A DNA stretch of 52,336 nucleotides. Source: an uncultured Bacteroidota bacterium. GTDB taxonomy: Bacteria > Bacteroidota > Bacteroidia > Chitinophagales > LD1. The DNA is taken from positions 1 to 52,336 of the forward strand of contig CALAYL010000053.1 of NCBI GenBank assembly GCA_937894725.1, given 5' to 3'. Shown here piece after piece: positions 7,915 to 16,706 of the stretch. The notes under the pieces are model-generated. The model searched no databases. It saw nothing but the letters and a program-made list of their open reading frames with translations, and was not told the origin of the DNA. Position 1 is the stretch's first letter; every line of letters starts with the position of its first letter. The position numbers were made by a program, and so were the translations under genes.

Positions 7915-8760
7915 ATGAATAGAAAGGTATTTCTACGTTTTCTGTATTTTATCTTTATTGGCGTAGCTTTAGTATGGCTACCTTGGGAATCGGTAAAGCC
8001 AAAGTGGCTAGAGCGGGTGCTTTTCAATACCTTCGAGTTTCTGTTGTTTTTCATGGGTACAGAACTTGTAAAGCAGGTGTTTTTCTTTTTTTACCGAAAG
8101 CAAAATGGGCTAGGTGCTACACAAAACAACAATGTAATACAGGCCATTGTCAATATCCACCGCATCATAGTAGCGTTTATTTTGTTTGGTACTATTTTGA
8201 GCTATTTTAATATTCATCTGAAAGATCTTATCACCTCGATGAGTATAGTAGCTGCTGCGTTGGCTATACTTTCAAAAGATTATGTATCAAATATTATCAG
8301 TGGTATGATTATCGCTTTTTCGCGTGAACTTGAAATCGGAAATCAAATAAAAGTAGGAGGACACCGAGGAAAAATTGAAGAACTCACCTTATCAAAAGTA
8401 GTGATGGTAAATGATGATGATGACGTAATATATATACCTTATAATATTGCTTACTCTACTGAAATTATCAATTATTCTAAAAGAACTATCAAGAAAACGA
8501 GTATTGAGTTTAGTCTAAAACCCAATATAGTTAGCTCTGTAGAAGAGCTAGAACGATATATCAAAGAAGTGATAAAAGAATACGAAGAGTTTATAGAGCC
8601 CAATTCGTATAATCTAAAGACAGAACATATCAAGAAAGCCTCTGTGGATTATAAGTTTCAATACATACTGCGTGAGCCAAATCAAAAATTAGAGCGTGAA
8701 ATCAAACGACTCACTATACGCAGTTTGGTTAAACTTATCGAAGCTGAATCTAAAAACTAA
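7915..8760 (+). CDS. MscS-family small mechanosensitive ion channel
   Basis: 281 residues. Three to four hydrophobic segments lie in the first 130 residues, and the pore-lining helix plus beta-domain junction is recognisable in SIVAAALAILSKDYVSNI followed by SGMIIAFSRELEIGNQIKVG. The soluble beta domain continues with GKIEELTLSKVVMVNDDDD and IYIPYNIAYSTEIINYS. MscS channels open on membrane tension to release solutes during osmotic downshock. The protein is about the size of E. coli MscS. The gene overlaps the convergent gene's stop by 4 nt (8757-8760). Confidence 0.9.
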   Translation: MNRKVFLRFLYFIFIGVALVWLPWESVKPKWLERVLFNTFEFLLFFMGTELVKQVFFFFYRKQNGLGATQNNNVIQAIVNIHRIIVAFILFGTILSYFNIHLKDLITSMSIVAAALAILSKDYVSNIISGMIIAFSRELEIGNQIKVGGHRGKIEELTLSKVVMVNDDDDVIYIPYNIAYSTEIINYSKRTIKKTSIEFSLKPNIVSSVEELERYIKEVIKEYEEFIEPNSYNLKTEHIKKASVDYKFQYILREPNQKLEREIKRLTIRSLVKLIEAESKN

Positions 8761-9626
8761 TAAAGGGTTAAGTGCGGTGCTACAAGCTGATGAAATGGAG
8801 GTATAACCATGTTTTCGTCTATTTTTAGCAATGCTGCTTTTGCATTCTCCAAACTCTTTAAGCTAATATCTTCGGTGTTTTTCCAAACCGTTTGATCAAG
8901 CCAGATGCGACAATCTTGTTCGCTCATATCGAATCGTATTGTGAGTTCTCGTATAGTATCAGGGTTAGTTTTAAAATCTGCACAAGCCTCTCTCATCACG
9001 TTTAGGCAATTTAAAATAGCCGTTTTATTAGTTTCAAAACTTTGCTTATTAGCCACTATCAAAAAACTAGACCAAGGTGCCGAAAATTCTCCAATCATAC
9101 GCAATTCACCCGAATTTACGTGAGGCTTGGTGGTATATTTTTCCCAATAAAAAACATCGCTCTCGCCCGCTACTAAAGAGCATACAGCACCCTGCATACT
9201 TTTGATCTCGACCAAGGAATAGGCCGAAAGCAAGTCTCCTCGTTGCTCTGCGTGTATGAGCGCCATAAGATGTGAGCCAGAGCCTTTTCGACTGATGGCA
9301 ATACGTTTTGCTTTGGGAGAGTAGATCGATTTAATAGGCGAATTAGCCGCTGTAAAAATTCCCCACACCAAGGGTGAAACAATATATTCTTTAACAATGA
9401 GCGCGTCTAATCCTTGTGCTGCTGCTGCTAAAAATCCTTCGGTAAGCAATATGGCCATGTCTAACTCTCCTGATTGGAGTTTGCCTACCATTTCACCAGT
9501 ACCACCTTTGTAGTAGTGCCAATTGATAGACAAAGCATTTTTTGCAAAAAGCCCTTGCTCATCTGCTAGTTGCCAAGGTAAATTAAAGTGCTCTGGCACT
9601 CCGCCTATTTGTAATGTTTGCGACAT
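8757..9626 (-). CDS. Solute-binding-protein-like (SsuA/TauA/THI5 type) without signal peptide
   Basis: 289 residues of the periplasmic binding protein type 2 fold used for nitrate, sulfonate, taurine or thiamine-precursor uptake: GGVPEHFNLPWQLADEQGLF, then GGTGEMVGKLQSGELDMAIL, then the hinge region AISRKGSGSHLMALIHAE. The usual export signal is absent; the fold begins within six residues of the start. The start codon overlaps the stop of the HlyD gene by 1 nt, so there is no room for a longer N-terminus and translation is coupled. It is therefore probably cytoplasmic, a sensor or THI5-like enzyme, or escorted by another route. No cognate ABC permease or ATPase is adjacent. Confidence 0.75.
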   Translation of the reverse strand: MSQTLQIGGVPEHFNLPWQLADEQGLFAKNALSINWHYYKGGTGEMVGKLQSGELDMAILLTEGFLAAAAQGLDALIVKEYIVSPLVWGIFTAANSPIKSIYSPKAKRIAISRKGSGSHLMALIHAEQRGDLLSAYSLVEIKSMQGAVCSLVAGESDVFYWEKYTTKPHVNSGELRMIGEFSAPWSSFLIVANKQSFETNKTAILNCLNVMREACADFKTNPDTIRELTIRFDMSEQDCRIWLDQTVWKNTEDISLKSLENAKAALLKIDENMVIPPFHQLVAPHLTLY

Positions 9627-10984
9627 TATTTTTCTTCGAGCTCCTTAAAAAGATCTTTTTCATCTACCACTTTCACTAAATCTCCATTCTTCAATGATTT
9701 TGAAACTGCCTTAAATGGTGCTTTGATAATCTGTTCGCCAGCTTTGAGTCCTGATACGATTTCAATATAGCTGTCGTCTTGAATGCCTGTAGTCACTTGT
9801 ACCAATTTGGCTTTGTTGTTTTCTATTACAAACACCACCTCTTTGAGGTCTTTCGACATAGATCCATCATCTGCTTTTTTGGGGTCTTTGTATTTTTTTT
9901 CTTCGCCTGTTATTTCACTTTCCTCACGAGTGGTCACTGCTTGTATAGGCACCGATAGCACTTCGCCTTTCGATTTAGTTTTTATATCTACAGTACAAGA
10001 CATGCCAGGTCTAAAAGGGTATGCGTGGCCATGTGTTGGGTCTATCAAATCAGCATAAGATGATTTAAGCATTTTTATTTTTACTGTAAAATTTATCGCT
10101 TGTGATGTAGCGACTATACCAGTGCTAGTACCCGATGAATAGGCGATTTGAGATACTACGGCTTTAAACTTTTTTTGTCGATAAGCATCTACTTCTACCT
10201 CCGCAGTATCGCCTATTTTTACTCTCAATACATCATTTTCATTTACCTCTACTTCGGCTTGCATGTTGTCGAGATCGGCTATGCGGATGAGCTCTGTGCC
10301 TGCCATTTGAGCTGTGCCTACTACTCTTTCGCCCAGTTTTACATTGCATACCGATATGATACCCGATATAGGAGCATAGATGCGTGTTTTGCTCAGGTTG
10401 TCAGAGGCTAGTTTCCTTTGCGCTGCAGTAGCATTTACGTTAAAACTCGCTGCATTGAGCTGTTCACGCGATGTTTCAAAAGCAGCTTGTGCTGCGCGTA
10501 CTGTTGCTTTAGCTTGATCAAACTCGGCATCAGAGATTATTTTTTCGTTGTATAGCTGTTTTTGACGATCAAAACTACGTTGCGCTTGTTGATATTGAAT
10601 CTCTTGGTTTTTGAGAGTAGCTTGGGCAGACTGGAGGTTGGCCTTTATCTGATTGAGTGTGGCTGACGCTTGGTTTTCTTGCGATTCATAGATAGCAGGA
10701 TTGATGACTACAAGTAGGTCGCCTTTGCGTACACTATCGCCTTCTTTTACATTGAGCTGAATGATTTCACCCGATACCTCAGACGATAATTTGACCTCTG
10801 TTTCGGGATTGAGTTTTCCGCTTGCGGTCACTGTTTCTACAATGCTTTTGACAGCTACTTTATCAATAGCTACTGGCTGTACATTTCCTTCGCCAAACCA
10901 TTTCATTCGTTTTCCCACTACGGCTAAAACGAGCAATACAGCAACTAAAACGGTCAAAAATATAAGGAGTTTTTTGTTTTTCAT
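9626..10984 (-). CDS. Periplasmic adaptor (HlyD/MacA-like membrane fusion protein)
   Basis: 452 residues. N-terminal membrane anchor (about 5-25); split lipoyl/barrel-sandwich with SGEIIQLNVKEGDSVRKGD; a long coiled coil rich in Gln and Ala (about 100-200); the second lipoyl half KTRIYAPISGIISVCNVKLG; then beta-barrel and membrane-proximal domains ending IEIVSGLKAGEQIIKAPF. It would link an inner-membrane pump to the TolC-type channel encoded 31 nt upstream. In MacAB-type operons a MacB permease comes next; here a binding-protein-like gene does instead. Confidence 0.88.
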   Translation of the reverse strand: MKNKKLLIFLTVLVAVLLVLAVVGKRMKWFGEGNVQPVAIDKVAVKSIVETVTASGKLNPETEVKLSSEVSGEIIQLNVKEGDSVRKGDLLVVINPAIYESQENQASATLNQIKANLQSAQATLKNQEIQYQQAQRSFDRQKQLYNEKIISDAEFDQAKATVRAAQAAFETSREQLNAASFNVNATAAQRKLASDNLSKTRIYAPISGIISVCNVKLGERVVGTAQMAGTELIRIADLDNMQAEVEVNENDVLRVKIGDTAEVEVDAYRQKKFKAVVSQIAYSSGTSTGIVATSQAINFTVKIKMLKSSYADLIDPTHGHAYPFRPGMSCTVDIKTKSKGEVLSVPIQAVTTREESEITGEEKKYKDPKKADDGSMSKDLKEVVFVIENNKAKLVQVTTGIQDDSYIEIVSGLKAGEQIIKAPFKAVSKSLKNGDLVKVVDEKDLFKELEEK

Positions 10985-11015
10985 GAATGATGATTATATC
11001 AAATAGTTTAGCAAA

Positions 11016-12371
11016 TTATTCTAGCGAAAGTGGTTTTCCTTCATAAAACTCGAGCACTTTCTGATTCAATAAATAGGTGTATTTAGCTTGAAGGTATTGC
11101 GACTCTGCTCTAAAAAGATTAGTACTCGATTGCTGCAACTCAAAGGTGTTAGCCAAACCTACTTCGTAGCGTTTTTCATACGACTCAAAAGATCTACGCG
11201 CAGCTACTTTTGCCTTTTCATTTGCTAAAAGTGTTTCAAAAGAAGCTTTCACATTATTGTAAGCTTGCTCGATTGTTTGTCGAAGTTGATTTTTTTGATT
11301 GTCTAACTCCAGCATCCTAGATTGTTCTTGCAGCTTGGTGTTTTGTGTATTGACCAATCGTGAACCTCCAGTAAAAATGGGCAACGAGAAGCTAAATCCA
11401 GCTACTTTAGAAAAGTTGTTTTTAAATTGAGTGGCCAGAGTGATGGGCTCTCGAGTCACAAAATTTACGGCCTTGTTGAAGTAGTTGTCGCTCATATTAA
11501 AAACAAAACTGAGTGTAGGACTAAAAGCACCTAGGGCTATTTTTCGAGTAAAGCGCGCACTAGCGATTCTAGCTTGAGCGCTTTTGATACTGGGTTGGTT
11601 ATAAAGTGCGGTATTAAACACCGTTTGCGAAGTGGTATTGGTCAGCATGGCTGTCTTGCTTAGCTCGGGTGCTTTGATTTCAAAGCTAGTGGTATCGGGC
11701 AATTGAAGTGAAAGTTTGAGTTGAAGAAGGCTGTAAAGCGCATTGTATTTCGCTTGTGTAAAAGAGGCATTGTCTCTTGCGAGCTGGGCTTCGAATTCGT
11801 GAAGTGATGCTTCTGCCAAAGTACCTGCCTTCGCTTGTGTTTTAGCTCTACTCAATTGGTTTTCCGAAATGTCCATCTGTTTTTTAGCTACCTCGCGCAA
11901 TTCTTCGTTGAGCAGTGTTTGAAGATAGAGGTTGGTGATTTGAAGAGCTGTATTGTTGAGTGTGTTTTCGGCATCGTATTTTGCCGCTTCTAGCTCCGCT
12001 TTGTTTCGATTGTAGGTGTTTATTTTTTGAAGGCCATTAAAAAGCGTGAGATTTGAGTTGAAGCTGAGGGTAAGCGATTGTGAGTTTTCTCTTACAAAAG
12101 TAAATGTAGTAGGGTCAATGGAATTGCCAAAATTGAAATTGTAGCCCGAGTTTAGATTCGCAGAGGGGCCGAAATTAAGGATACTTTGCAATACATTGTT
12201 TTTGGCAATTTTAGCTTGTATCTCTGCCTGCTTAATTTGTATATTATTTGATGCGGCATGTTCTAAGCATGACTTGAGCGTCCATTCAGATTGGGCAAAA
12301 GTAGAGAGAGAAATTAAAAGTAGAGCCAAAAAGCCAATAAATCGCAACACGCTTTGAAAATTTGTAGCCAA
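11016..12371 (-). CDS. TolC-family outer membrane efflux protein
   Basis: About 451 residues. Signal peptide ending near STFAQ, then the paired repeat of long helices typical of TolC: NNIQIKQAEIQAKIAKNN in the first half, AGTLAEASLHEFEAQLARDN near the middle, and EVGLANTFELQQSSTNLF plus NQKVLEFYEGKPL at the end. It forms the outer-membrane exit duct for efflux or type I export. The first possible start is TTG at 12371, but a -7 box (12369-12376) overlaps it, so a GTG at 12350 or TTG at 12347, just before LRFIGFLALL, may be the real start. It is first of three genes with hlyD and the binding-protein gene. Confidence 0.88.
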   Translation of the reverse strand: MATNFQSVLRFIGFLALLLISLSTFAQSEWTLKSCLEHAASNNIQIKQAEIQAKIAKNNVLQSILNFGPSANLNSGYNFNFGNSIDPTTFTFVRENSQSLTLSFNSNLTLFNGLQKINTYNRNKAELEAAKYDAENTLNNTALQITNLYLQTLLNEELREVAKKQMDISENQLSRAKTQAKAGTLAEASLHEFEAQLARDNASFTQAKYNALYSLLQLKLSLQLPDTTSFEIKAPELSKTAMLTNTTSQTVFNTALYNQPSIKSAQARIASARFTRKIALGAFSPTLSFVFNMSDNYFNKAVNFVTREPITLATQFKNNFSKVAGFSFSLPIFTGGSRLVNTQNTKLQEQSRMLELDNQKNQLRQTIEQAYNNVKASFETLLANEKAKVAARRSFESYEKRYEVGLANTFELQQSSTNLFRAESQYLQAKYTYLLNQKVLEFYEGKPLSLE

Positions 12372-12376
12372 AAATA
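12369..12376 (-). promoter_or_regulatory. -7 promoter box TATTTTTG for the TolC-HlyD operon
   Basis: Minus-strand match to TAnnTTTG at the very beginning of the TolC reading frame. If it is used, transcription starts near 12360-12365 and the TolC start must lie downstream of the first TTG. Confidence 0.4.
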
Positions 12377-12428
12377 GGATAAAAAGAATGCTAGTGTAAA
12401 TTTTAAAGCTATTTTATCAATCTTTAGC

Positions 12429-12968
12429 CTAAATGCCTATTGATTTTTGGATACGTTTTATTTGCTTTTTGTGATGCTTAAAGTGCATAGCACAAAGCGA
12501 CACCCATTCGCCACAGTTGAGATAGCCCAAAAAAGGATGTTTTGTTTTTTGATTTGCATCTGAAAGGGCGATTTGACTTATATAATCGTCTGATAAGGCT
12601 TTTATCTCGTTTAGTTTGTCTATAAGCTGCTGTTTAGACTCAGGCTGTCGGGGTTCTACGGCTACCTTTGTAGGCATTTTGACTTTTATAGTAGGCATTT
12701 GTTTAAACAAAAAAACCAATCGACCAATCCAGTTTTTGTTTTGGTCTGTTTTCGTATTTTCTTTGGCCAAACAAGCGGCAGCGTTTTTAAAAAAGAATCC
12801 TTTGGCCGCCATCCAAAGGTGTATATAAACTTGCCCTATAGACCAGCTAGTCTCAGATGGCTTTTGGAGAAGCTGTTCCATACTATATTTATCTAGCATG
12901 GCTATGTAACTATCGATTTGTCGATTAGTATCTGTGCTCAGTTTTTGTGGGTTCATTTTGTTTTCCAT
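12429..12968 (-). CDS. DinB-like four-helix-bundle protein
   Basis: Up to 179 residues. The pattern WSIGQVYIHLWMAA (about 42-55) and the C-terminal GEWVSLCAMHFKHHKKQI (153-170) are those of the DinB/YfiT superfamily, whose three histidines bind a metal; here H50, H162 and H166 are candidates. The family includes thiol-transferases such as bacillithiol S-transferase and many proteins of unknown role. Two starts are possible: ATG at 12968, or ATG at 12956, which forms an ATGA overlap with the stop of the Mpo1-like gene. Either way the two genes are translationally coupled. Confidence 0.7.
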   Translation of the reverse strand: MENKMNPQKLSTDTNRQIDSYIAMLDKYSMEQLLQKPSETSWSIGQVYIHLWMAAKGFFFKNAAACLAKENTKTDQNKNWIGRLVFLFKQMPTIKVKMPTKVAVEPRQPESKQQLIDKLNEIKALSDDYISQIALSDANQKTKHPFLGYLNCGEWVSLCAMHFKHHKKQIKRIQKSIGI

Positions 12969-13318
12969 TTGTTTTCAAGGCCGCAAATTTGATGCGCTTC
13001 GTCCATTTTTTTTGTGATTTGGCCAGTGAGTATATGCCAAAACATCACGAAGTCTGACCCCAAAGAATAAAGCGGGTAAGTAAAGGTAGCGGGTCTGTTT
13101 TTTTCAAAAACAAAATGACCAAACCAAGCAAAACCATATCCGCAAAATGGCATGATAAAAAGCAACCAACCATTGGCTGTAGCTATACCCACTACAAAAC
13201 AAGAAATAACCCCCAAGGTACCTATAAAGTGTAGCCAATGATTGATAGGGCGAGCATGCTCGGTAAGATAATAGGGGTAAAATTCGTTGAATGACTGATA
13301 AGTTTTTTGGATAGTCAT
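12953..13318 (-). CDS. Mpo1-like (DUF962/YGL010w) membrane protein
   Basis: 121 residues. Three or four hydrophobic segments and the family motifs YYLTEHARPINHWLHFIG (17-33) and GHFVFEKNRPATF (67-79), then YPLYSLGSDFVMFWHIL. Histidines 21, 27, 30, 68 and 95 are in place. Yeast Mpo1 is an Fe(II)-dependent dioxygenase that shortens 2-hydroxy fatty acids derived from phytosphingosine. Many Bacteroidota make sphingolipids, so a related role in hydroxy fatty acid turnover is plausible but is inference. It is the first gene of a coupled pair with the DinB-like gene. Confidence 0.85.
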   Translation of the reverse strand: MTIQKTYQSFNEFYPYYLTEHARPINHWLHFIGTLGVISCFVVGIATANGWLLFIMPFCGYGFAWFGHFVFEKNRPATFTYPLYSLGSDFVMFWHILTGQITKKMDEAHQICGLENKWKTK

Positions 13319-13417
13319 TGTGTTTTTTGTTTAAATGTATAAAAAAATAAATACATCATTGTACGTTAGCCTTGCTGACAATGGTTTTAAATGTTAAGTT
13401 TACAACTTAAAGACAAG

Positions 13418-14248
13418 ATGAAAAATAGTTGGATAATTTTATTGGTATTGGGCTTGACCACGCTTAGCTCGTGTAAATTGTTTTATCCAAATCAAATGTT
13501 TCGTCAAAAAGACTATCAATATTTTGAATTTGCTACTAAACAACTAAACGAATATACCATCGAGTCGGGCAATCAATTATCGGTACAAGTGTATTCGAGA
13601 GATGGGTTTAAGTTGATAGATGTATTGGGGGGTGGAGAGTCAAACGCAATGCCTAGTGGGGGCAACAATAATAGCAATATTGCAGGAAGCGCTAGTAGCA
13701 ATTCAAGCGTAACTAATTCAAACAGCACCATAAATCGTGTAAATTATCTTGTAGATAATGATGGCTTTGCTCGACTACCTATACTTGGAGAGTTTTATGT
13801 AAGGGGATATTCACACAAAGAATTAGAAAAAGTATTAGCTGAGAAATACTCAAGCTTATTTGTGGACCCTTATGTAGTCGTAAAGGTAAACAACAGACGC
13901 GTTTTTGTATTTAAAGGAAGTACTGGAGGCGAGGTTGTCTATTTAAATGAAACGCCAACCTCATTGATCGAGGTTTTAGCAAAAGCAGGCGGATTAGACA
14001 GAACAGTGAAAGCATATAACATCAAAATATTAAGAGGAGACCTCAAAAACCCACAAGTGCAAATAGTTGACTTATCTACGCTTGAAGGATTGAGAAAGGC
14101 CGAACTCACCTTACAGCCCAATGATATTGTGTATGTATCAGATAGAAAAAGGGTGGTTCGAGATGCATTATTGGAAGCCACACCAATTTTTAGCGCCATA
14201 AGTTTAGTCACTACTACTATTGTTTTAATAAAGACACTTGGAAAATAA
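13418..14248 (+). CDS. Polysaccharide export lipoprotein, Wza-like
   Basis: 276 residues from the ATG at 13418; an upstream ATG at 13391 adds nine residues ahead of the signal and is rejected. The signal peptide ends in LTTLSSC with lipid-modified C19. The polysaccharide export domain begins TIESGNQLSVQVYSRD (47-62). It is interrupted by a Gly/Ser/Asn-rich stretch (71-106), then resumes with GFARLPILGEFYVRGYSHKE. An SLBB domain follows (about 160-245), and a hydrophobic C-terminal segment (258-272). Wza-type proteins form the outer-membrane channel for capsule or exopolysaccharide. The next two genes encode the co-polymerase kinase and the initiating transferase. Confidence 0.88.
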   Translation: MKNSWIILLVLGLTTLSSCKLFYPNQMFRQKDYQYFEFATKQLNEYTIESGNQLSVQVYSRDGFKLIDVLGGGESNAMPSGGNNNSNIAGSASSNSSVTNSNSTINRVNYLVDNDGFARLPILGEFYVRGYSHKELEKVLAEKYSSLFVDPYVVVKVNNRRVFVFKGSTGGEVVYLNETPTSLIEVLAKAGGLDRTVKAYNIKILRGDLKNPQVQIVDLSTLEGLRKAELTLQPNDIVYVSDRKRVVRDALLEATPIFSAISLVTTTIVLIKTLGK

Positions 14249-14273
14249 CGAACAAAATAAGAATTTTGATTTT

Positions 14274-14285
14274 GAGGAGGAGGAG
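14274..14285 (+). promoter_or_regulatory. Purine-rich Shine-Dalgarno-like site (GAGGAGGAGGAG)
   Basis: Lies 3 nt before the ATG at 14289 and favours that codon over the TTG at 14238, which overlaps the previous gene. Such a strong match to the anti-SD is unusual beside the other genes here. It may also be coincidental coding sequence (a run of Glu codons) if TTG is the start. Confidence 0.4.
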
Positions 14286-14288
14286 AAA

Positions 14289-16703
14289 ATGTCAAATCCC
14301 CTCAAAGAGTTCAATGTAGGCCTTTTCATACATGTGCTCAATAAATCTGTCTTGTGGATCATACTATTTGTAGCCATTTGCCTAATCTCCTCATTGGTTT
14401 ATTTGCGTTATACCCCGCGCATCTACGAATCATCCTCAACTTTGCTCTTCAATTCTGAAAAGAAAAATGAACTATTAGGAATTGAAAAGATAGCTGTGGA
14501 GCAAGATAACGCAGCAATCAATAGAGAAATCCAGCTTTTGAAGTCACCCCTATTGTTGAGTCGAGTTGTAGATAGTCTGCCGCTCAAAGTTACCTATTTC
14601 CGAGAGGGTAAAACAAAGTTTATATCTACAGAACTATACCAAACATGTCCTTTCGAGTTGGATTTAGAAATTAAAGATCCTGCCATTTCTCAATATCCTA
14701 TCTATATAAAACTATTAGACCAAGGTAGCTTTCGCCTTTCTCATGTTTCTAAAGAAGGAGAATTTGAGCGCGTTTATAAGTTTAACCAACGAATATATTC
14801 TCCATATTTTAACGGCATATTTACCTTAAGGGGAAAGAGTTTATCTAAAGAAGATTTAGAGGGGCTTTATTTCTTAAAAATTCAAGAGAATAGCACCATT
14901 ACAGCAGAACTTTCAAATAAAATCCAAGTAGAGCCGCTTGATTTGAGAACAAAGAGTGTGAAAATCTCAATGACCGATCGAAATGCTAAAAAGGCAAAAG
15001 AAATAACACAGAAGCTAGTTGATGTATTTTTAGAATATGATGTAGAAAAGAAAAGTGAAGGTTTTACTAATATTTTATCTTTTCTAAATAAAAACATCAA
15101 TGAATTTGAAAAAGATTATTCCGTATTTGAAGATTCGTTAACTGCACTGAAAGCGAATGCTGGCTTTATCGAGAACACAGGTGCTAAGTCCGTAATGGTA
15201 GATAAACTATCCGTAGCAGAAACTCAAATGAAGTCACTTTCAAATGACTTTAAAACCCTCATGATATTTAAAGAATATGCCAATAAAAGTCAGACTTCCG
15301 ATATACCTATCCTCACTTTTGCAGACCCTCGAATCAATCTAACCCCTGCTATTCTGAAATTAAACGAGCTAAGAAATCAGCGAAATTCTTTACTGCTCGA
15401 TGTGACGAAAGATCACCCCAAAGTAAGGCTCATTGACAATCAGCTTGAAGATGCAAAAATAGATTTAGCAAAAAACATTGATAATGCCGTCTATGGTCTT
15501 GAAACCTCACTCAAACAGCTATCACAAGAATATGGTATAAATCAGGAAAAGTTATACGATTTACCAAAATTAGAAGCTGATTTGAATCGGCTCAAAAAAC
15601 TGAAAGATGCTAAGGAAAGTTTTTTCTTAAACCTTGTTGACCAACGTTCTAATTATTTAATCGCAAATGCAGGCGTAGTATCCGATTATGTTGTTTTGCA
15701 ACGAGCAGCTGAATCAAATGTTCCTATATCACCAAATGTAACACTCATTCGTCTATTGGGAGTGTTTTTAGGATTAATACTTGGGTTTTTACTTGTTTTT
15801 CTTCGCTATTTCTTACACAAAACAATTATCTCTGTTCAAGAAGTTGAGTATAAGTGTAAGGCTCCACTATTAGGTGTAGTACCCAACTATCTTGAAAAAC
15901 TTGAAAGGTCGCAAATTGTGGTTACAAAAGACCCTAAGTCATCTATCGCAGAAGCCTATAGGGGTATTCGATCCAACCTCCAGTTTATCAACAACGAGCC
16001 TGGTTCAAAGGTTATTTCTACTACATCGACCATACCTGGCGAAGGAAAAACATTCACTGCACTTAATATAGGTGCTATTATCAGCATGATGGGCAAAAAA
16101 GTGGTGATAGTGGATTGCGATTTAAGAAAGCCTCGTTTAAATAAAATTTTTAATTGTGACAATTCTAAGGGGGCTAGTGTGATTTTGAGTAGTCAGGTTG
16201 AAGTTGAAGATTGTATTCTGCCTACTGGTCTTCAAAACATAGATTTCATACCCTCAGGTCCAGTACCGCCTAATCCTTCTGAGTTAATTCTCTTGCCAAA
16301 AATGCAAGAAATGATCGATTACTTAAAAACGAAGTATGATTATGTGATCATCGATACACCCCCTATAGGCTTAGTTACAGATGCGCTTGAGATATTGCGC
16401 AGAGTAGATTTTCCAATCTACATACTTCGGGCATCCTACTCAAATCGTTCTTTTATAGCAAATGTAAATAGACTCATATCGGAAAGTAAGGTAGATAAAC
16501 TTGCTGTAATCTTGAACGACTACGGTCGTGGTGCTTCTAGCTATGGATACTATTATGGTGAAGGATCTGGATATGGATATGGTTACGGATATGGTTACGG
16601 ATATTCATATGGAAATCGTTCTGGGCATGGTTATTATGAAGAAAATTTCGAGCCCAAAAAGAACCTTATGGGAAAAATAAAACAATTTCTATCTAAATTT
16701 TAA
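14289..16703 (+). CDS. Exopolysaccharide co-polymerase and bacterial tyrosine kinase, Wzc-like
   Basis: About 804 residues from ATG 14289. An N-terminal transmembrane segment and Wzz chain-length domain come first, then a long periplasmic coiled-coil region, a second membrane segment near LGVFLGLILGFLLVFLRYF, and a cytoplasmic BY-kinase domain. That domain has Walker A TIPGEGKTFTALN (K587), Walker A' VVIVDCDLRKPRL and Walker B YVIIDTPPIG. The tail holds about 13 tyrosines in under 40 residues, mostly as Gly-Tyr repeats, and is the expected autophosphorylation cluster. Cycles of phosphorylation control chain length and export through the Wza partner. The gap to the Wza gene is 40 nt and to the WecA-like gene 3 nt. 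Confidence 0.9.
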   Translation: MSNPLKEFNVGLFIHVLNKSVLWIILFVAICLISSLVYLRYTPRIYESSSTLLFNSEKKNELLGIEKIAVEQDNAAINREIQLLKSPLLLSRVVDSLPLKVTYFREGKTKFISTELYQTCPFELDLEIKDPAISQYPIYIKLLDQGSFRLSHVSKEGEFERVYKFNQRIYSPYFNGIFTLRGKSLSKEDLEGLYFLKIQENSTITAELSNKIQVEPLDLRTKSVKISMTDRNAKKAKEITQKLVDVFLEYDVEKKSEGFTNILSFLNKNINEFEKDYSVFEDSLTALKANAGFIENTGAKSVMVDKLSVAETQMKSLSNDFKTLMIFKEYANKSQTSDIPILTFADPRINLTPAILKLNELRNQRNSLLLDVTKDHPKVRLIDNQLEDAKIDLAKNIDNAVYGLETSLKQLSQEYGINQEKLYDLPKLEADLNRLKKLKDAKESFFLNLVDQRSNYLIANAGVVSDYVVLQRAAESNVPISPNVTLIRLLGVFLGLILGFLLVFLRYFLHKTIISVQEVEYKCKAPLLGVVPNYLEKLERSQIVVTKDPKSSIAEAYRGIRSNLQFINNEPGSKVISTTSTIPGEGKTFTALNIGAIISMMGKKVVIVDCDLRKPRLNKIFNCDNSKGASVILSSQVEVEDCILPTGLQNIDFIPSGPVPPNPSELILLPKMQEMIDYLKTKYDYVIIDTPPIGLVTDALEILRRVDFPIYILRASYSNRSFIANVNRLISESKVDKLAVILNDYGRGASSYGYYYGEGSGYGYGYGYGYGYSYGNRSGHGYYEENFEPKKNLMGKIKQFLSKF
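16563..16610 (+). repeat. 12-bp tandem repeat encoding the Gly-Tyr cluster of the Wzc-like kinase
   Basis: Four 12-nt units; the two middle ones (16575-16586 and 16587-16598) are identical, GGATATGGTTAC, and the flanking ones are degenerate. Each perfect unit encodes GYGY. The 12-nt unit keeps the frame if copy number changes. Confidence 0.75.
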
Positions 16704-16706
16704 ACG

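Noticed and set aside
14238..14288. TTG start for the Wzc-like kinase overlapping the Wza-like gene
   Set aside because: The ATG at 14289 has a strong purine-rich site just upstream and gives a normal N-terminus.
16563..16610. Short tandem repeat considered as a CRISPR remnant
   Set aside because: The units are contiguous 12-mers with no spacers and are inside a coding frame with the right tyrosine-rich product.
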